Of a DNA stretch of 56,233 bases, positions 25,434-35,400 are shown piece by piece. Position 1 is the stretch's first letter. Each line of letters opens with the position of its first letter. The stretch is from Deltaproteobacteria bacterium (lineage in GTDB: Bacteria > Desulfobacterota > Syntrophia > Syntrophales > Smithellaceae). The stretch covers positions 1 through 56,233 of the forward strand of contig SBEK01000004.1 in NCBI GenBank assembly GCA_009668925.1, given 5' to 3'. The notes beneath the pieces were generated by a model that made no database searches, was not told the origin of the DNA, and worked only from the letters and a program-made list of their open reading frames with translations. A program made the position numbers and the translations under genes.

Positions 25434-26516
25434 ATGATGAAAGGCATCGGCAAAATAAGGTCGAAAGGGGAATGGGGAATCCCGGAAGGGCTGGAGGCCG
25501 CCGGCGCGCCTTGCTACAGAGCCCGTCCGGAGAATGCTCCCCGGGAACGCGGCATTGCGCTCATCATGGTCCTGTGGGTCATGGCGATAATCATTGTGGT
25601 TACGTTTTCACTTTCGCTCACGGTCCGCACGGAGCTTTTTTCCATCAACGCCTTCAAGGAAGAGATCCACAATAAACTGCTGGCCGAAGCCGGTCTGCAA
25701 AGGGGCATTATGGAAATCCATTACCGGCGCCTGATGGGCAACAAGGTGGCGGCAGCCGATGAAGGCCGGCCGTGCCGCGCCGACGGCACTTTATACAAGG
25801 GGCGGATCGGTGAAGACGACTACGCCTTCAGCCTGACCGACGAGTCGGGCAAGATCAACATCAACCTGCTTTCGGATTCGACCGGCGTCATCCTGAACAA
25901 TTTGCTCGTCGGGCAGGGAGTCGATAAAACGCTGGCGGATACGATCGTGGACTCGCTTCTCGACTGGAAGGACGCCGATGATCTCCAGAGACTGCACGGC
26001 GCCGAGAGCGATTATTATCAGCGTCTGCCGCGCCCGTACCGGGCGAAGAATGCCGGTCTGGACAGTCCGGAAGAACTGCTCTTTGTCAAAGGCATGACGA
26101 CGGACATCCTTTACGGGGATGAAAGGAAACCCGGGTTGATCCGGTTCATCACGGTTTCCTCGGGGACCAATAGAATCAATATCAATACGGCGGCGGCGGA
26201 TGTTCTGCGCGCGCTGCCCTTTATGTCGGAAGACAGTGTGAAGAAAATAATGGATTACCGCTTAGCGGACAATTCCCCGAAGGACGGCTCCGCCTTGCCG
26301 TCGCTCCTGGGGAGCCAGTTTGCTCCCGTCGCCCAGTTTGTCACAACGGCGGACTCCGGCGTATACACCGTCGAAGCCACGGGATACCGGAAGGAAAATA
26401 AAAAAATCCGGTATGGATTGAAAGCCGTCGTGTCGCTCGCCAAAGGCGATCGGCATGAAATCAGCTACTATCAGAGTCCATCACGAATGAGGCCTTCTCT
26501 TGAAAATGAACTTTAA
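25434..26516 (+). CDS. gspK: Minor pseudopilin GspK
   Basis: Tip pseudopilin, 360 residues, far larger than other pseudopilins as expected for GspK because of an inserted alpha domain. After an unusually long leader (about 40 residues) comes RERGIALIMVLWVMAIIIVVTFSL, which lacks Glu5, a GspK hallmark. Conserved segments include DESGKININ, LLDWKDADDLQRLHGAE and NRININTA (helix-hairpin-helix-like). ATGATG at 25434/25437. Confidence 0.93.
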   Translation: MMKGIGKIRSKGEWGIPEGLEAAGAPCYRARPENAPRERGIALIMVLWVMAIIIVVTFSLSLTVRTELFSINAFKEEIHNKLLAEAGLQRGIMEIHYRRLMGNKVAAADEGRPCRADGTLYKGRIGEDDYAFSLTDESGKININLLSDSTGVILNNLLVGQGVDKTLADTIVDSLLDWKDADDLQRLHGAESDYYQRLPRPYRAKNAGLDSPEELLFVKGMTTDILYGDERKPGLIRFITVSSGTNRININTAAADVLRALPFMSEDSVKKIMDYRLADNSPKDGSALPSLLGSQFAPVAQFVTTADSGVYTVEATGYRKENKKIRYGLKAVVSLAKGDRHEISYYQSPSRMRPSLENEL

Positions 26517-28026
26517 AGAACGTTTGGCGGCCCTGGGAATGATGGCGGGAAAGGCGAGCCGCGCCGCCTGGTCATTTCTGACATTGAGTCTGGCGGACAA
26601 CCTGTTGGCGTTTGCCCGGGTCGTCTGCATTTCCGTGGAAACAACAGGAATTCATATGGTGTACGGCGTCAGGATTTCGACGGCTGTGTCCGTCCGGGCC
26701 GTGCGCAGTGTTTCCGCGGAAGACGGGACGCGGCCTACCCCCGAGTTTGTCGCGCAGGCGGTCTCCAGATTCGTCGCCGATCAAAAGATCGCCGCGGCCG
26801 AATTCGTGATGTGCGTGCCCAGGGAATGGGCGCTCCTGCAGACGGCCCGGTTTCCGGGCACCGTCAAGGAATATTTAACGAGCGTCGTTTACAACGAGTT
26901 CGACCGTCTGACGCCTCTTTCCCCGGCCAATGCCCTGTATGATTTTAATGTGATGGAAGAGGATCCCTCTAAGCTTACTCTCCTTATCGCGGCGGTCAAG
27001 AGGGAGGTAATCGGGCCGTATCTTGAAGCCCTGCAAAACCGGAAAATCCCGGTCGTCAGAGTAACGGTCGGTACATTGGCGATCGGGCATCTGATCGGCC
27101 GCGTCTACCGCAATCCGAATTCCATTTTTGCGGCGGCCGGCGAAACGTCGTATGAATGCGGAACCGTGATCAACCATTTTCCCGTTCGCTCGGCCTACGG
27201 CGCCGTTGTGTCGTGGGACGAAGCGTCCGTGGATGAGCTGGCCGGCAAAATGCGGAGGCAGAGCGACGCGCTGGTCCAAAAAGGATGCCCCTCCCGGATG
27301 GTGGTCTGGGCCGAGGGCGATCTGTATGCCCGCTTGCAAAAGAGGTTCACGGATATTCCCGTCTTTCATTTGAATAAGGATCTGAAAACCGATGGGCTGC
27401 CAAACGGCGCCGCCGTGTCCGCCGCCGCACTGGGCGGCTTTCTGGAAGCGGTCGGCGCGAATCCGCGCTCCTTTAATTTGCTTGCGGGCGGGGCGGAAAA
27501 GACCAGACGCAAGCCGCTGGGGTTGACGGTGCTGCTCGCGGCGGCCATTTTGTTCATCTGCGCATTTTACTATATTGCGCCGATCACGATTGAGCAAAAC
27601 AAGGTAGACGAGCTCGAAGCGCGGCTGCAGGCTCTGAAGCCGGAAATCGCGAAAATTGAAAGGCTGCAAAAAGAAGCGGAGTTGCTGGCCTCCGACATAA
27701 AAACGATCAATGACTTCAAGAAGCAAAGTGTGCTGACCGTCGACGTTTTCAAGGAATTGACGACGACCGTTCCGGAGAAGACGTGGCTGACCAGAATAAA
27801 AGTGACGGACAGCACCGTTGAAATGGAAGGCTACGCCGTGAAGGCCACGGAAATCATTCCCCGCCTGGAAGCGTCCCGGCTGTTTCAGAGAGCCGAATTC
27901 GTATCTCCCACCTTTCGGGATCAGCGGACGAACAGCGACCGCTTTTTTATCAAGACGGAATTGAGAAGCAAGCGCGCGGAAACGAAAACTGCCGCTCAGG
28001 GTGATAAATATGGGAAAGCGAAATAA
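26506..28026 (+). CDS. gspL: Type II secretion protein GspL (PilM/PilN-like)
   Basis: Inner-membrane linker that recruits GspE. About 506 residues: a cytoplasmic actin-like (PilM-like) domain to about residue 330, one membrane helix (LTVLLAAAILFICAFYYI), then a coiled coil and a periplasmic ferredoxin-like domain (TWLTRIKVTDSTVEMEGYA), as in PilN. The chosen ATG 26506 overlaps gspK by 11 bases; TTG 26500 would add two residues. Confidence 0.85.
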   Translation: MNFKERLAALGMMAGKASRAAWSFLTLSLADNLLAFARVVCISVETTGIHMVYGVRISTAVSVRAVRSVSAEDGTRPTPEFVAQAVSRFVADQKIAAAEFVMCVPREWALLQTARFPGTVKEYLTSVVYNEFDRLTPLSPANALYDFNVMEEDPSKLTLLIAAVKREVIGPYLEALQNRKIPVVRVTVGTLAIGHLIGRVYRNPNSIFAAAGETSYECGTVINHFPVRSAYGAVVSWDEASVDELAGKMRRQSDALVQKGCPSRMVVWAEGDLYARLQKRFTDIPVFHLNKDLKTDGLPNGAAVSAAALGGFLEAVGANPRSFNLLAGGAEKTRRKPLGLTVLLAAAILFICAFYYIAPITIEQNKVDELEARLQALKPEIAKIERLQKEAELLASDIKTINDFKKQSVLTVDVFKELTTTVPEKTWLTRIKVTDSTVEMEGYAVKATEIIPRLEASRLFQRAEFVSPTFRDQRTNSDRFFIKTELRSKRAETKTAAQGDKYGKAK

Positions 28027-28564
28027 GATATTGAAATGGGCTGCCGTGCTGCTCGTCATTTTTCTGGGCATTGCCGTTTTGTATGACTACGGGATCCTGA
28101 GCGTTCATGACCGGTTGGATTCCATCCGGGACCTGCAAAAATCAAAGGCCCGGACCCTGCAAAAGTATACGGATGCCATTGCTTCGAAACCCCTTCTGGA
28201 AAAGCGGCTGCTGGCGCTTTCCGAAACCCGGAAACATGAAGAGACCAAACTCATTGCGGGCCAAACGCCTGCGATCGCCGCCGCCAATCTGCAGAATGCC
28301 GTGAAAGACATCATCCAGGGGAGAGGCGGAACGATTAATTCGGAGCGGGTGGAAAAATCGGAGGATCTGGGAAAGTTCAAGGTGACTCACGTGGTCCTGG
28401 ATGTGATCTTCCCGGATATCCGGGCCCTGTCGGATATCCTTTTTAAAATTGAAACGCAGACGCCTTATCTGGTGGTCAAGGAACTGGATGTGCGCGTCAG
28501 AAATTATGCCGAGCCGAGGGATCTTGTTGCAAAAATCAAAATCGCGGCGCTGACGGGAAAATAG
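28010..28564 (+). CDS. gspM: Type II secretion protein GspM (GspMb type)
   Basis: 184-residue bitopic inner-membrane protein: N-terminal helix ILKWAAVLLVIFLGIAVLYDY, a coiled coil, then a small alpha/beta periplasmic domain (TPYLVVKELDVRVRN). This fits the GspM/T2SSM_2 family, which partners with GspL. ATG 28010 lies inside the gspL end (17-base overlap); GTG 28001 is an alternative. Confidence 0.8.
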   Translation: MGKRNKILKWAAVLLVIFLGIAVLYDYGILSVHDRLDSIRDLQKSKARTLQKYTDAIASKPLLEKRLLALSETRKHEETKLIAGQTPAIAAANLQNAVKDIIQGRGGTINSERVEKSEDLGKFKVTHVVLDVIFPDIRALSDILFKIETQTPYLVVKELDVRVRNYAEPRDLVAKIKIAALTGK

Positions 28565-28566
28565 AA

Positions 28567-29319
28567 ATGAAATGGACAAAAAGACTGACTGATCATTTTA
28601 ATATCCTGAATATCCTGCTTATCGCGGCGGCTGTCGCGCTGTTTATTTGGCTGGATTATCCGCTCCTCAACCCTGAAACGAAGATCATCCGGCCCAGGGC
28701 CAAAGCCGCGGCCGTAGCCGGCGCGGAAAAAGCGGCGCCGGCGAGCGCGGTCGCCTACATGGATTACGCCGTTGTCGCGGAAAAGAACCTCTTTCATCCG
28801 GACAGAAAGGTGCCGGCGGAAAAGAAAGATGATAAACTTCCGGTCCGGCCCGAAATCGTTCTCTACGGGACGATGATTGCCGGCGATAAGAAACTGGCGT
28901 ATATCGAAGACAAGAAAGCGCCCTATTCCACTCCGGGGCGGGGCAGGAGACAAGTGACGATTCCTGAAGGCGGCATGATTTCCGGATTTAAACTGAGCGA
29001 AGTTCACGAAGATCATATCGTGTTGACGCGCGGCGAAGATAAAATGCTGGTGCGGCTCAATGACGGGAAGGTTCGCGCTCCGGGCCAGACGCAGACCGGC
29101 GTGATGGCTGCTCCGTCAACCGGTCAGAAGATGCCGTTTCCGGAACGTAAATCCGGTTCGGCGGCGGCCCAGCAAATTCAACCCGCTCATCAGCAGCCCG
29201 CGACCTCCGCGCAGCCTGCCGTGCAGCCTCCCGCGCCGGCCCGTCCGAAACTGACGATCCCCCAACGCAGAGAAGGCAGACCGCTGCACAGACCGAATCC
29301 TCTGGAGTATAATCAATAA
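28567..29319 (+). CDS. gspC: Type II secretion protein GspC-like
   Basis: 250-residue inner-membrane protein linking the platform to the secretin. N-terminal helix (ILNILLIAAAVALFIWLDY), then the homology region with VVAEKNLFHPDRK and IVLYGTMIAGDKKLAYIEDKK, then a Pro/Gln/Ala-rich disordered tail instead of a PDZ domain. Lack of PDZ is a feature shared with PilP-like GspC proteins. Last gene of the operon. The 155 bases to the gspD stop hold no recognised feature. Confidence 0.82.
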   Translation: MKWTKRLTDHFNILNILLIAAAVALFIWLDYPLLNPETKIIRPRAKAAAVAGAEKAAPASAVAYMDYAVVAEKNLFHPDRKVPAEKKDDKLPVRPEIVLYGTMIAGDKKLAYIEDKKAPYSTPGRGRRQVTIPEGGMISGFKLSEVHEDHIVLTRGEDKMLVRLNDGKVRAPGQTQTGVMAAPSTGQKMPFPERKSGSAAAQQIQPAHQQPATSAQPAVQPPAPARPKLTIPQRREGRPLHRPNPLEYNQ

Positions 29320-29474
29320 CCGCAGGGTATTTGGGATCAGGATAAAACCCGCCGCATCGCCGGCTGAGGACGGCGCTCGGATAGGATGACGGGCGCTTCA
29401 CCCGACCGGGGTGCCTGTTCCCGGATGCGATTGCGGCCGGGGGCTGGAACGGGTGACTGCCAAAAGCCGGCGGC

Positions 29475-31640
29475 TCAGGGGTAAAGCCAGTCCTGCCATT
29501 TGTTGCGGTCCTCGTTTTCGGGGGCTTTGATGCCCAGATCTCTTTCGAGATTTTTGATGACGCGCTCATCCGTCATTCTGCCCACCTGCTTGTCCGTGGC
29601 GGCTTTTGCTTCCTGCTGTGATTTGATGACGTGCGGCGTCAGCAGAATGACCAGCTCGGTTCTGGTATTGTCCTTGTCCGTGTTCCCGAACAGGTAGCCC
29701 AAAAGCGGAATCTTGCTCAGAAACGGGATGCCGGTGCGCGCTTTGGAATCATCTTCCCGGATCAGACCGCCGATGATGATGGTCTGGCCGTCCTGGACCA
29801 CAAGATTGGTCGTGGCCTCCGTCTTGTTCAAAATAATCTGGGTTTCGTTCGCATAGAGTTTGATGGTGGAAAAGGTGGAGACCTCCTGCGCGATTTCCAG
29901 GGCCACCAGTCCGCTGTCGTTGATCTGCGGTTTGACCTTCAGGATGATGCCGATGTCCTTGTACTGAATGGTCCGCTGCGGCGCCACGGTTCCCGAGCCG
30001 AACGTTTCCGAGGTCGTAATCGGGACCTGCTGGCCCACCTGAATGCGCGCTTCCCGGTTGTCGGAAACGAGAATGTGCGGCGAGGCCAGGAGCTTCGCCC
30101 TCGACAGGCTGGCCAGAGCGTTGATCACCGCCCGCACGGATCCGCCCGTATCAATTCCCACCAGCGAAAGGCCCGATGCATCGATATTGGGCAGAGTCTT
30201 ATCGATGTTTAAAGACGTGGGATTCAGCGAGATGTTGACCGAATCAAGGCCGAACAGATTGGTCTTGAGCGACCAGGCGAGCCCCAGACTCATCTTGTCC
30301 ACCAGGGATATCTGCGCAATGGCGCCTTCAATGAGCACCTGCCGCGGGATGATATCCAGTTTGACGATGGCGCTTTTAATCACTTCGTAATCTTCGGGCG
30401 TTCCGAGAATGACGATGGCGTTCAAAACGTCATCCGAAAAAATCTTCACTTTTTCGGAAAGAATCGTGTCGCCGCCCGGTGCGGAGGATAGGTGAACCGG
30501 CGCGGGCGGCGCCGCAGCACTGGCCGGCGAATCGGCGGCCGGATTATATTTGCGCGGGCCCGCGGAGGGCGCAGTTGAGCTTACGTGGGATTGTTGTTTT
30601 GCGGTGTCAAATATCTGTTGAAGGATAGAACTGATGTCCTTGGCTTTACCGTTTTGAATGTGATGGACGAATACCTGCGGGCCTTTCTTCCTCTGCTGAT
30701 CCGAATCAAAGATATTGATCAGCTGCAAAAGGCGCTTCACGCTCATGTCCGTATCCACGAGAATGATGTGGTTGGTTTTGGGAATATCGACGATCACGGC
30801 ATTCGTGGACGCAAAAGGAGAAAGCAGTTTCACGACTTCCGTTGATGAAAGATAATTGATCGGCACGACCTGCAATACGGCTTTTCCCTTGAGGACGATT
30901 CCCTCGGCGCTCCGGCCGACCTTGATGGCCGCGGGCTCGCGGGAAAGATCCGTGATGGGAATAATGCGGTAAAGGCCGCCTTCTTCCACGACGGCGACGC
31001 CGTTGAGCCGGAGGATGACCTCCATCAGCGGGAGCACGTTGTCGCGGGGGACGGGCGCGATGGAGCGGAAGGTGACCCGCCCTGTTACCCGCGGGTCGAT
31101 GATGTAGTTTACCCTGAGGATTTCATTGAAAACGGTCAGGATGACCGAATACACATCGGCGTCGTCAAAGTTCAGACTGACGGCGGATCTGTCCACGGGC
31201 GGCCTGAAGCCGCGACCCCGCGTAGCCGGTTCAGCTGCCGGCGCTGGAAGAATATTGGAATCAGGCGCCCCGGCGGGTGTAAGCGGTGATGATTTGCGGA
31301 CCGGGGCGCCCGCAGGAGGATCAGGTCGGGGAACGGCGTTCTGCAAAGGCTCGGCAGCGGGTGACGGGGATACGGCGTTTGATACAGGATCAGGCGATGT
31401 CGCTTCGGGCCCCGCTTCTTTTTGCGCGGAGTTCTCCGGCGCGGCTTTATGGTTGGCCGCTCTTGGCGACCGTTGCGGGGCGCTTGGCGGCGCCGCGGGC
31501 ATGGGAACCTCGTCGGCGGGGCTCGTGAGAACCGGTTCGGGCTGTCCGGCAACGGCTTTTGGCGCGAGATCGGCCAGTGCAAAGCAGGGCAGCAGCAGAA
31601 GAAGGAAGTAAATAAAAATGTTTTTATACAGAATTTTCAT
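29475..31640 (-). CDS. gspD: Type II secretion secretin GspD
   Basis: Outer-membrane secretin channel, 721 residues. Signal peptide (MKILYKNIFIYFLLLLLPCFALA), a long Pro/Ala-rich linker (to about residue 150), N0 (VSLNFDDADVYSVILTVFNEIL), N1-N2 repeats, and a C-terminal secretin core with VGQQVPITTSE, a long beta region and IIIGGLIREDDSKARTGIPFLSKIPLLGYLFG. Start ATG 31640 has GGA close upstream, 13 bases after the gspG stop. The linker before N0 is unusual in length. Converges with gspC. Confidence 0.95.
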   Translation of the reverse strand: MKILYKNIFIYFLLLLLPCFALADLAPKAVAGQPEPVLTSPADEVPMPAAPPSAPQRSPRAANHKAAPENSAQKEAGPEATSPDPVSNAVSPSPAAEPLQNAVPRPDPPAGAPVRKSSPLTPAGAPDSNILPAPAAEPATRGRGFRPPVDRSAVSLNFDDADVYSVILTVFNEILRVNYIIDPRVTGRVTFRSIAPVPRDNVLPLMEVILRLNGVAVVEEGGLYRIIPITDLSREPAAIKVGRSAEGIVLKGKAVLQVVPINYLSSTEVVKLLSPFASTNAVIVDIPKTNHIILVDTDMSVKRLLQLINIFDSDQQRKKGPQVFVHHIQNGKAKDISSILQQIFDTAKQQSHVSSTAPSAGPRKYNPAADSPASAAAPPAPVHLSSAPGGDTILSEKVKIFSDDVLNAIVILGTPEDYEVIKSAIVKLDIIPRQVLIEGAIAQISLVDKMSLGLAWSLKTNLFGLDSVNISLNPTSLNIDKTLPNIDASGLSLVGIDTGGSVRAVINALASLSRAKLLASPHILVSDNREARIQVGQQVPITTSETFGSGTVAPQRTIQYKDIGIILKVKPQINDSGLVALEIAQEVSTFSTIKLYANETQIILNKTEATTNLVVQDGQTIIIGGLIREDDSKARTGIPFLSKIPLLGYLFGNTDKDNTRTELVILLTPHVIKSQQEAKAATDKQVGRMTDERVIKNLERDLGIKAPENEDRNKWQDWLYP

Positions 31641-31653
31641 TTTTCCGGATAAA

Positions 31654-32079
31654 CTATTCCCAGCTAAGAACATCTTTATCTTCACCTTCTCCCCCGGGAT
31701 TTCCGTCGCGTCCATAAGAAAACAGATCGTAGTCTCCATGCTGGCCGGGATACTGATAATGGTAGGGCTTGCCCCAGGGATCAAGCGGTAGCGCCTTTTT
31801 TAAATACGGACCGTCCCAGTTTTCGATGTTTTGATTTTGGGAGAGCACCGACAACCCTTCCTGCATCGAAGGATATCGGCCGGTATCCAGACGAAACTGA
31901 TCGATGCCCTGTCCCAGCAATTCGATTTGCGCTTTGGCTGTTGCCTGCTTGCCCTTGCCGAGTTTCGGAAACAGCCGGGGGCCCACGAGCGATGCCAGAA
32001 GGCCGATGATCACCATGACCACTAATATTTCGATGAGGGTGAATCCCTTTTTGCCGAGCCTGTTGCTTTGCTTATTCAT
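31654..32079 (-). CDS. gspG: Major pseudopilin GspG
   Basis: Major pseudopilin subunit, 141 residues. Leader MNKQSNRLGKKG then FTLIEILVVMVIIGLLASLVGPRLF (Glu5), followed by the GspG core: ALPLDPWGKPYHYQYPGQHGDYDLFSYGRDG, containing the calcium-site loop typical of this protein. ATG 32079 has GAGG six bases upstream; an upstream ATG at 32103 has no clear site. It leads the minus-strand unit gspG-gspD under copy D of the repeated promoter element. Confidence 0.95.
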   Translation of the reverse strand: MNKQSNRLGKKGFTLIEILVVMVIIGLLASLVGPRLFPKLGKGKQATAKAQIELLGQGIDQFRLDTGRYPSMQEGLSVLSQNQNIENWDGPYLKKALPLDPWGKPYHYQYPGQHGDYDLFSYGRDGNPGGEGEDKDVLSWE

Positions 32080-32131
32080 ATGCTGCCTCGGAAATTTATT
32101 CATCGCTAAAATACCTATTTGCGGACAGATA

Positions 32132-32176
32132 ACAATGATAGTTAAGTAGGTGCATGGTGATAGGGAATAACTACCA
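32132..32176 (-). promoter_or_regulatory. Repeated promoter element, copy D (before gspG)
   Basis: On the minus strand TGGTAG (32171-32176), 7 bases, CTATCA (32158-32163), 21 bases, ATTGT (32132-32136). GspG starts at 32079, 53 bases further. Confidence 0.65.
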
Positions 32177-32256
32177 ATAAAAATGCCATCCGGGCATAAA
32201 AGCCGTTAATCGGATGCCTTTTTGTTTACCGCCTCCGCCAAAATGAAAATGCGCCG

Positions 32257-32329
32257 ATCATCGCCCTGGCCGGAGCGTGCTCCGCAAAACCGCGAAAACC
32301 GCGCCCAAGGCCAGTCTCCGGCCGATGAT
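32257..32329 (+). promoter_or_regulatory. Long-range inverted repeat upstream of the multicopper oxidase gene
   Basis: ATCATC (32257-32262) and GGCCGGAG (32268-32275) pair with CTCCGGCC (32316-32323) and GATGAT (32324-32329), with a 5-base bulge. The loop contains the short direct repeat CGCAAAACCGCGAAAACCGCG-like units. It overlaps copy E. It could be a DNA cruciform, an operator or an RNA; no known riboswitch is recognised. Confidence 0.4.
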
Positions 32330-32372
32330 AGGACCCCGACCTACCACTCTCCTATATATAAACTGCCATTGT
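32326..32372 (+). promoter_or_regulatory. Repeated promoter element, copy E (before the multicopper oxidase)
   Basis: CTACCA (32341-32346), 21 bases, ATTGT (32368-32372), with CCT and AAC at the same internal positions as in copies B and G. The left half TGATAG (32326-32331) is two bases further away than in the other copies, so this is an imperfect member. Confidence 0.5.
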
Positions 32373-32477
32373 GTTCAGTCCTCTTCTATTTTAATTTAAC
32401 ACCGAAATATTAAGCGGAGAGAAGTGTTTTTAGACGAACGAATGATGTGCAATGTCAAAAGACTAAGGAGGAGGTTT

Positions 32478-35400
32478 ATGCAAAAAAGCAAGTCTTTTAT
32501 TGTGACAGTATTCATCCTGTCGCTATTTACGCTGTTCTGGCAGGCCCCAAGCGCCAGCGCGCAGGTGGTTCTGCAGGTGGATAACGACCCGAATAGTCCG
32601 GGCTTCGGCTATTACATACCGGACTATTTCACAACGCCCAACTGGGCCAACAGCCCGCCTTTGGCGAAATTCGCCGATGCGCTGCCGGGTATTTGCGGCG
32701 CGGCGGCGGGGCCGGCGGCCAACGCCCTCGGACAGTGTATTCCCATTGCTGTGCCCGACACACTAACCTATCCGGGATCGGACTACTACGAAATCGAACT
32801 CGTTCAGTACCGTGAGCAGATGCACGGCGGCTTGCCGCCCATTTCCAATCCGGCCGACAAAATTGCGTCCACGAGCGGCGGTACGAAACTGCGCGGCTAC
32901 CGGCAGGTGAATCATCCGGGCGGTCCGCAGCAGCCGCATTATCTGGGGCCCCTGATCATTGCTTCCAAGTATGATCTGGCGCTGCCGGCAGGAGTCGGCG
33001 GGAATGGCAAACCGGTGCGCATCAAATTCACCAACAGCATACCGAACGAAAGCCATTTTCTGCCGTTGGATAAGACCATCATGGGATCCGGCGGATATAC
33101 GATCAACTATAATCCGGAAACGAAAGTGATGGGCGGAACGGTTTCCGGGCTGTTTTCCGAAAGCCGCGGTTCGCTGCACCTTCACGGCGGCCGGACCCCC
33201 TGGATCAGCGACGGAACGGCTCACCAGTGGACGGCTCCCGCCGGTGTAACCGGTTATCCTAAAGGCGTCAGCGTCGGCTATGTGCCGGATATGTGGTATG
33301 ACGCATCCGGCAACGACATTGCGGCCTGCCGACTGCAGACAAGCTGCAATACGGCCGGCGCCACCAACAATCCGGGTCCCGGAAAACTGACCTACTATTA
33401 CACCAACCAGCAGAGTTCCCGGTTGCTGTTTTACCATGACCATGCCTGGGGCATCACGCGGTTAAATGTTTATGCGGGTGAAGCGGCCGGTTATCTGATT
33501 ACCGACGCGACGGAAGAAGCGGCCATCACGGCCGGAACGATTCCCAATGCCTGCGGCGCCGGTGCAGCCGCATGCGAATACCGCTACGGTATTCCTTTGA
33601 TCATTCAGGACAAGACCTTTGTCAATGCCACGTTGGGGAACCCGGCCGCTTACACCATGGCCACGGACCCGACCTGGGCCTGGGGATCGAATCCCGCACA
33701 ACCGATTACCACCAATCCGCAAACAGGCGATCTCTGGTGGCCGCATGTTTACATGCCGGCCCAGAATCCCTTTAACCCGGATCTCTCCGGCGTCAACGCC
33801 TTCGGCCGCTGGCATTATGGGCCCTGGTTTTTCCCGTCAACGCCCATTTGCGGAAGTATCGTCGGCGGCGAAGTGGCGGTAAAGCCGTTTTGTATCGACT
33901 TCGGACCGGTTCCCAATCCCTATGCCAACGGGACGACGCAGCCTCCGGAAATGCCCGGTACGCCGAACCCGTCCTGGGGCGCGGAAGCGTTTCTCGATAC
34001 CATGATGGTCAACGGAACGGCTTATCCTACCGTAACCCTGGGGCCGCAGGAATACCGGTTCCGCATTCTGAATGCCTCTCATGACCGGTTCATCAATCTG
34101 CAGTTGTACATTGCCAGCCCCATCGTGAGCGCCATTACGGTGACCAACCCGGGCGCAGGCTATCTCACTCCGCCCGCCGTCACTATCACGGGCGGCAATG
34201 GTACGGGCGCGACGGCCACGGCGATCATCGATGGCACCGGGGCCGTTATCGGCATTCAATTGGATACGGTGGGCAGCGGCTATACCGTTGCCCCGACCGT
34301 GACCCTTTCGGCGCCACCCGCCGGCGGTACGCAGGCGACGGCGACGGCAACCGTTTACACGGCATTGACGGAAGTCGGCATGGTGCCGGCGGCGCTTACC
34401 CCTGGTTTCCCCGCAACCTGGCCTAAAGACGGCAGAGAAGGCGGTGTTCCGGATCCGGCCAAGCGCGGACCTGCGTTTGTCCAGATCGGAACGGAAGGCG
34501 GTTTCCTCCCCAAACCGTCCGTGTTGCCGACGCAGCCAATCCAGTGGAATCTCGATCCGACAATGTTTAACGTCGGTAACGTTCTCCAGCAGAGAGACGG
34601 CGGTGGAACGCTTATCCTGGGTCCCGCGGAACGGGCGGATGTGATTGTGGACTTCACCACATTTGCCGGTCAGACCCTGATCCTCTATAATGATGCTCCG
34701 ACCGCGTTTCCGGCGCTTGATCCTCACTATGACTACTACACGGGTGCGCCGGATCGGACCGACATCGGCGCCAATTTCGCCATTCCTCCGGGAGTCGGCC
34801 CCAATATCCGGACGGTCATGCAGATTGTCGTGACGGGAGCTCCCGGCACGCCGGTCCCCGACGCTTACAACGCGACCAGATTTAGTAACCTGCAAACCGC
34901 TTTTGCCGGACCGACGGGTGTCTTCCAGCAGTCGCAGGAGCCGATTGTTGTCGGGCAGACGGCTTACAATACGACTTATGCAACCACGTTCCCCGCGACC
35001 TGGCCCAACTGGGGGATTTCGCGGATCTCCGACGGCGCCATCAGCTTCCAGAAAGTTGACGGCACCATCATGAGTAATTTCGTCATGAAGGCCAAAGCCA
35101 TCCATGATGAAATGGGCGCCACATTTGATGACTACGGACGGATGAGCGCGAAACTGGGATTGGAAATGCCTTTCACCAACGCGGCGATCGCCAATTTCAT
35201 TTTGCAGAATTTTGTCGATCCGGCAACAGAGATCGTGGAACCCAACCAGATTCAGATCTGGCGGATCACGCATAACGGCGTTGATACGCATCCGATTCAC
35301 TTCCATCTCTTTGACGTGCAGGTGTTGAACCGGGTCGGCTGGGACGGATTTATCCGGCTGCCCGACGACAACGAACTGGGCTGGAAGGACACGGTCCGGA

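Noticed and set aside
26875..28071. Long minus-strand open frame opposite gspL
   Set aside because: Antisense shadow of gspL with no recognisable domain.
32180..32340. c-di-GMP (GEMM) riboswitch before the multicopper oxidase
   Set aside because: The core sequence of that riboswitch is absent; only generic hairpins are visible.
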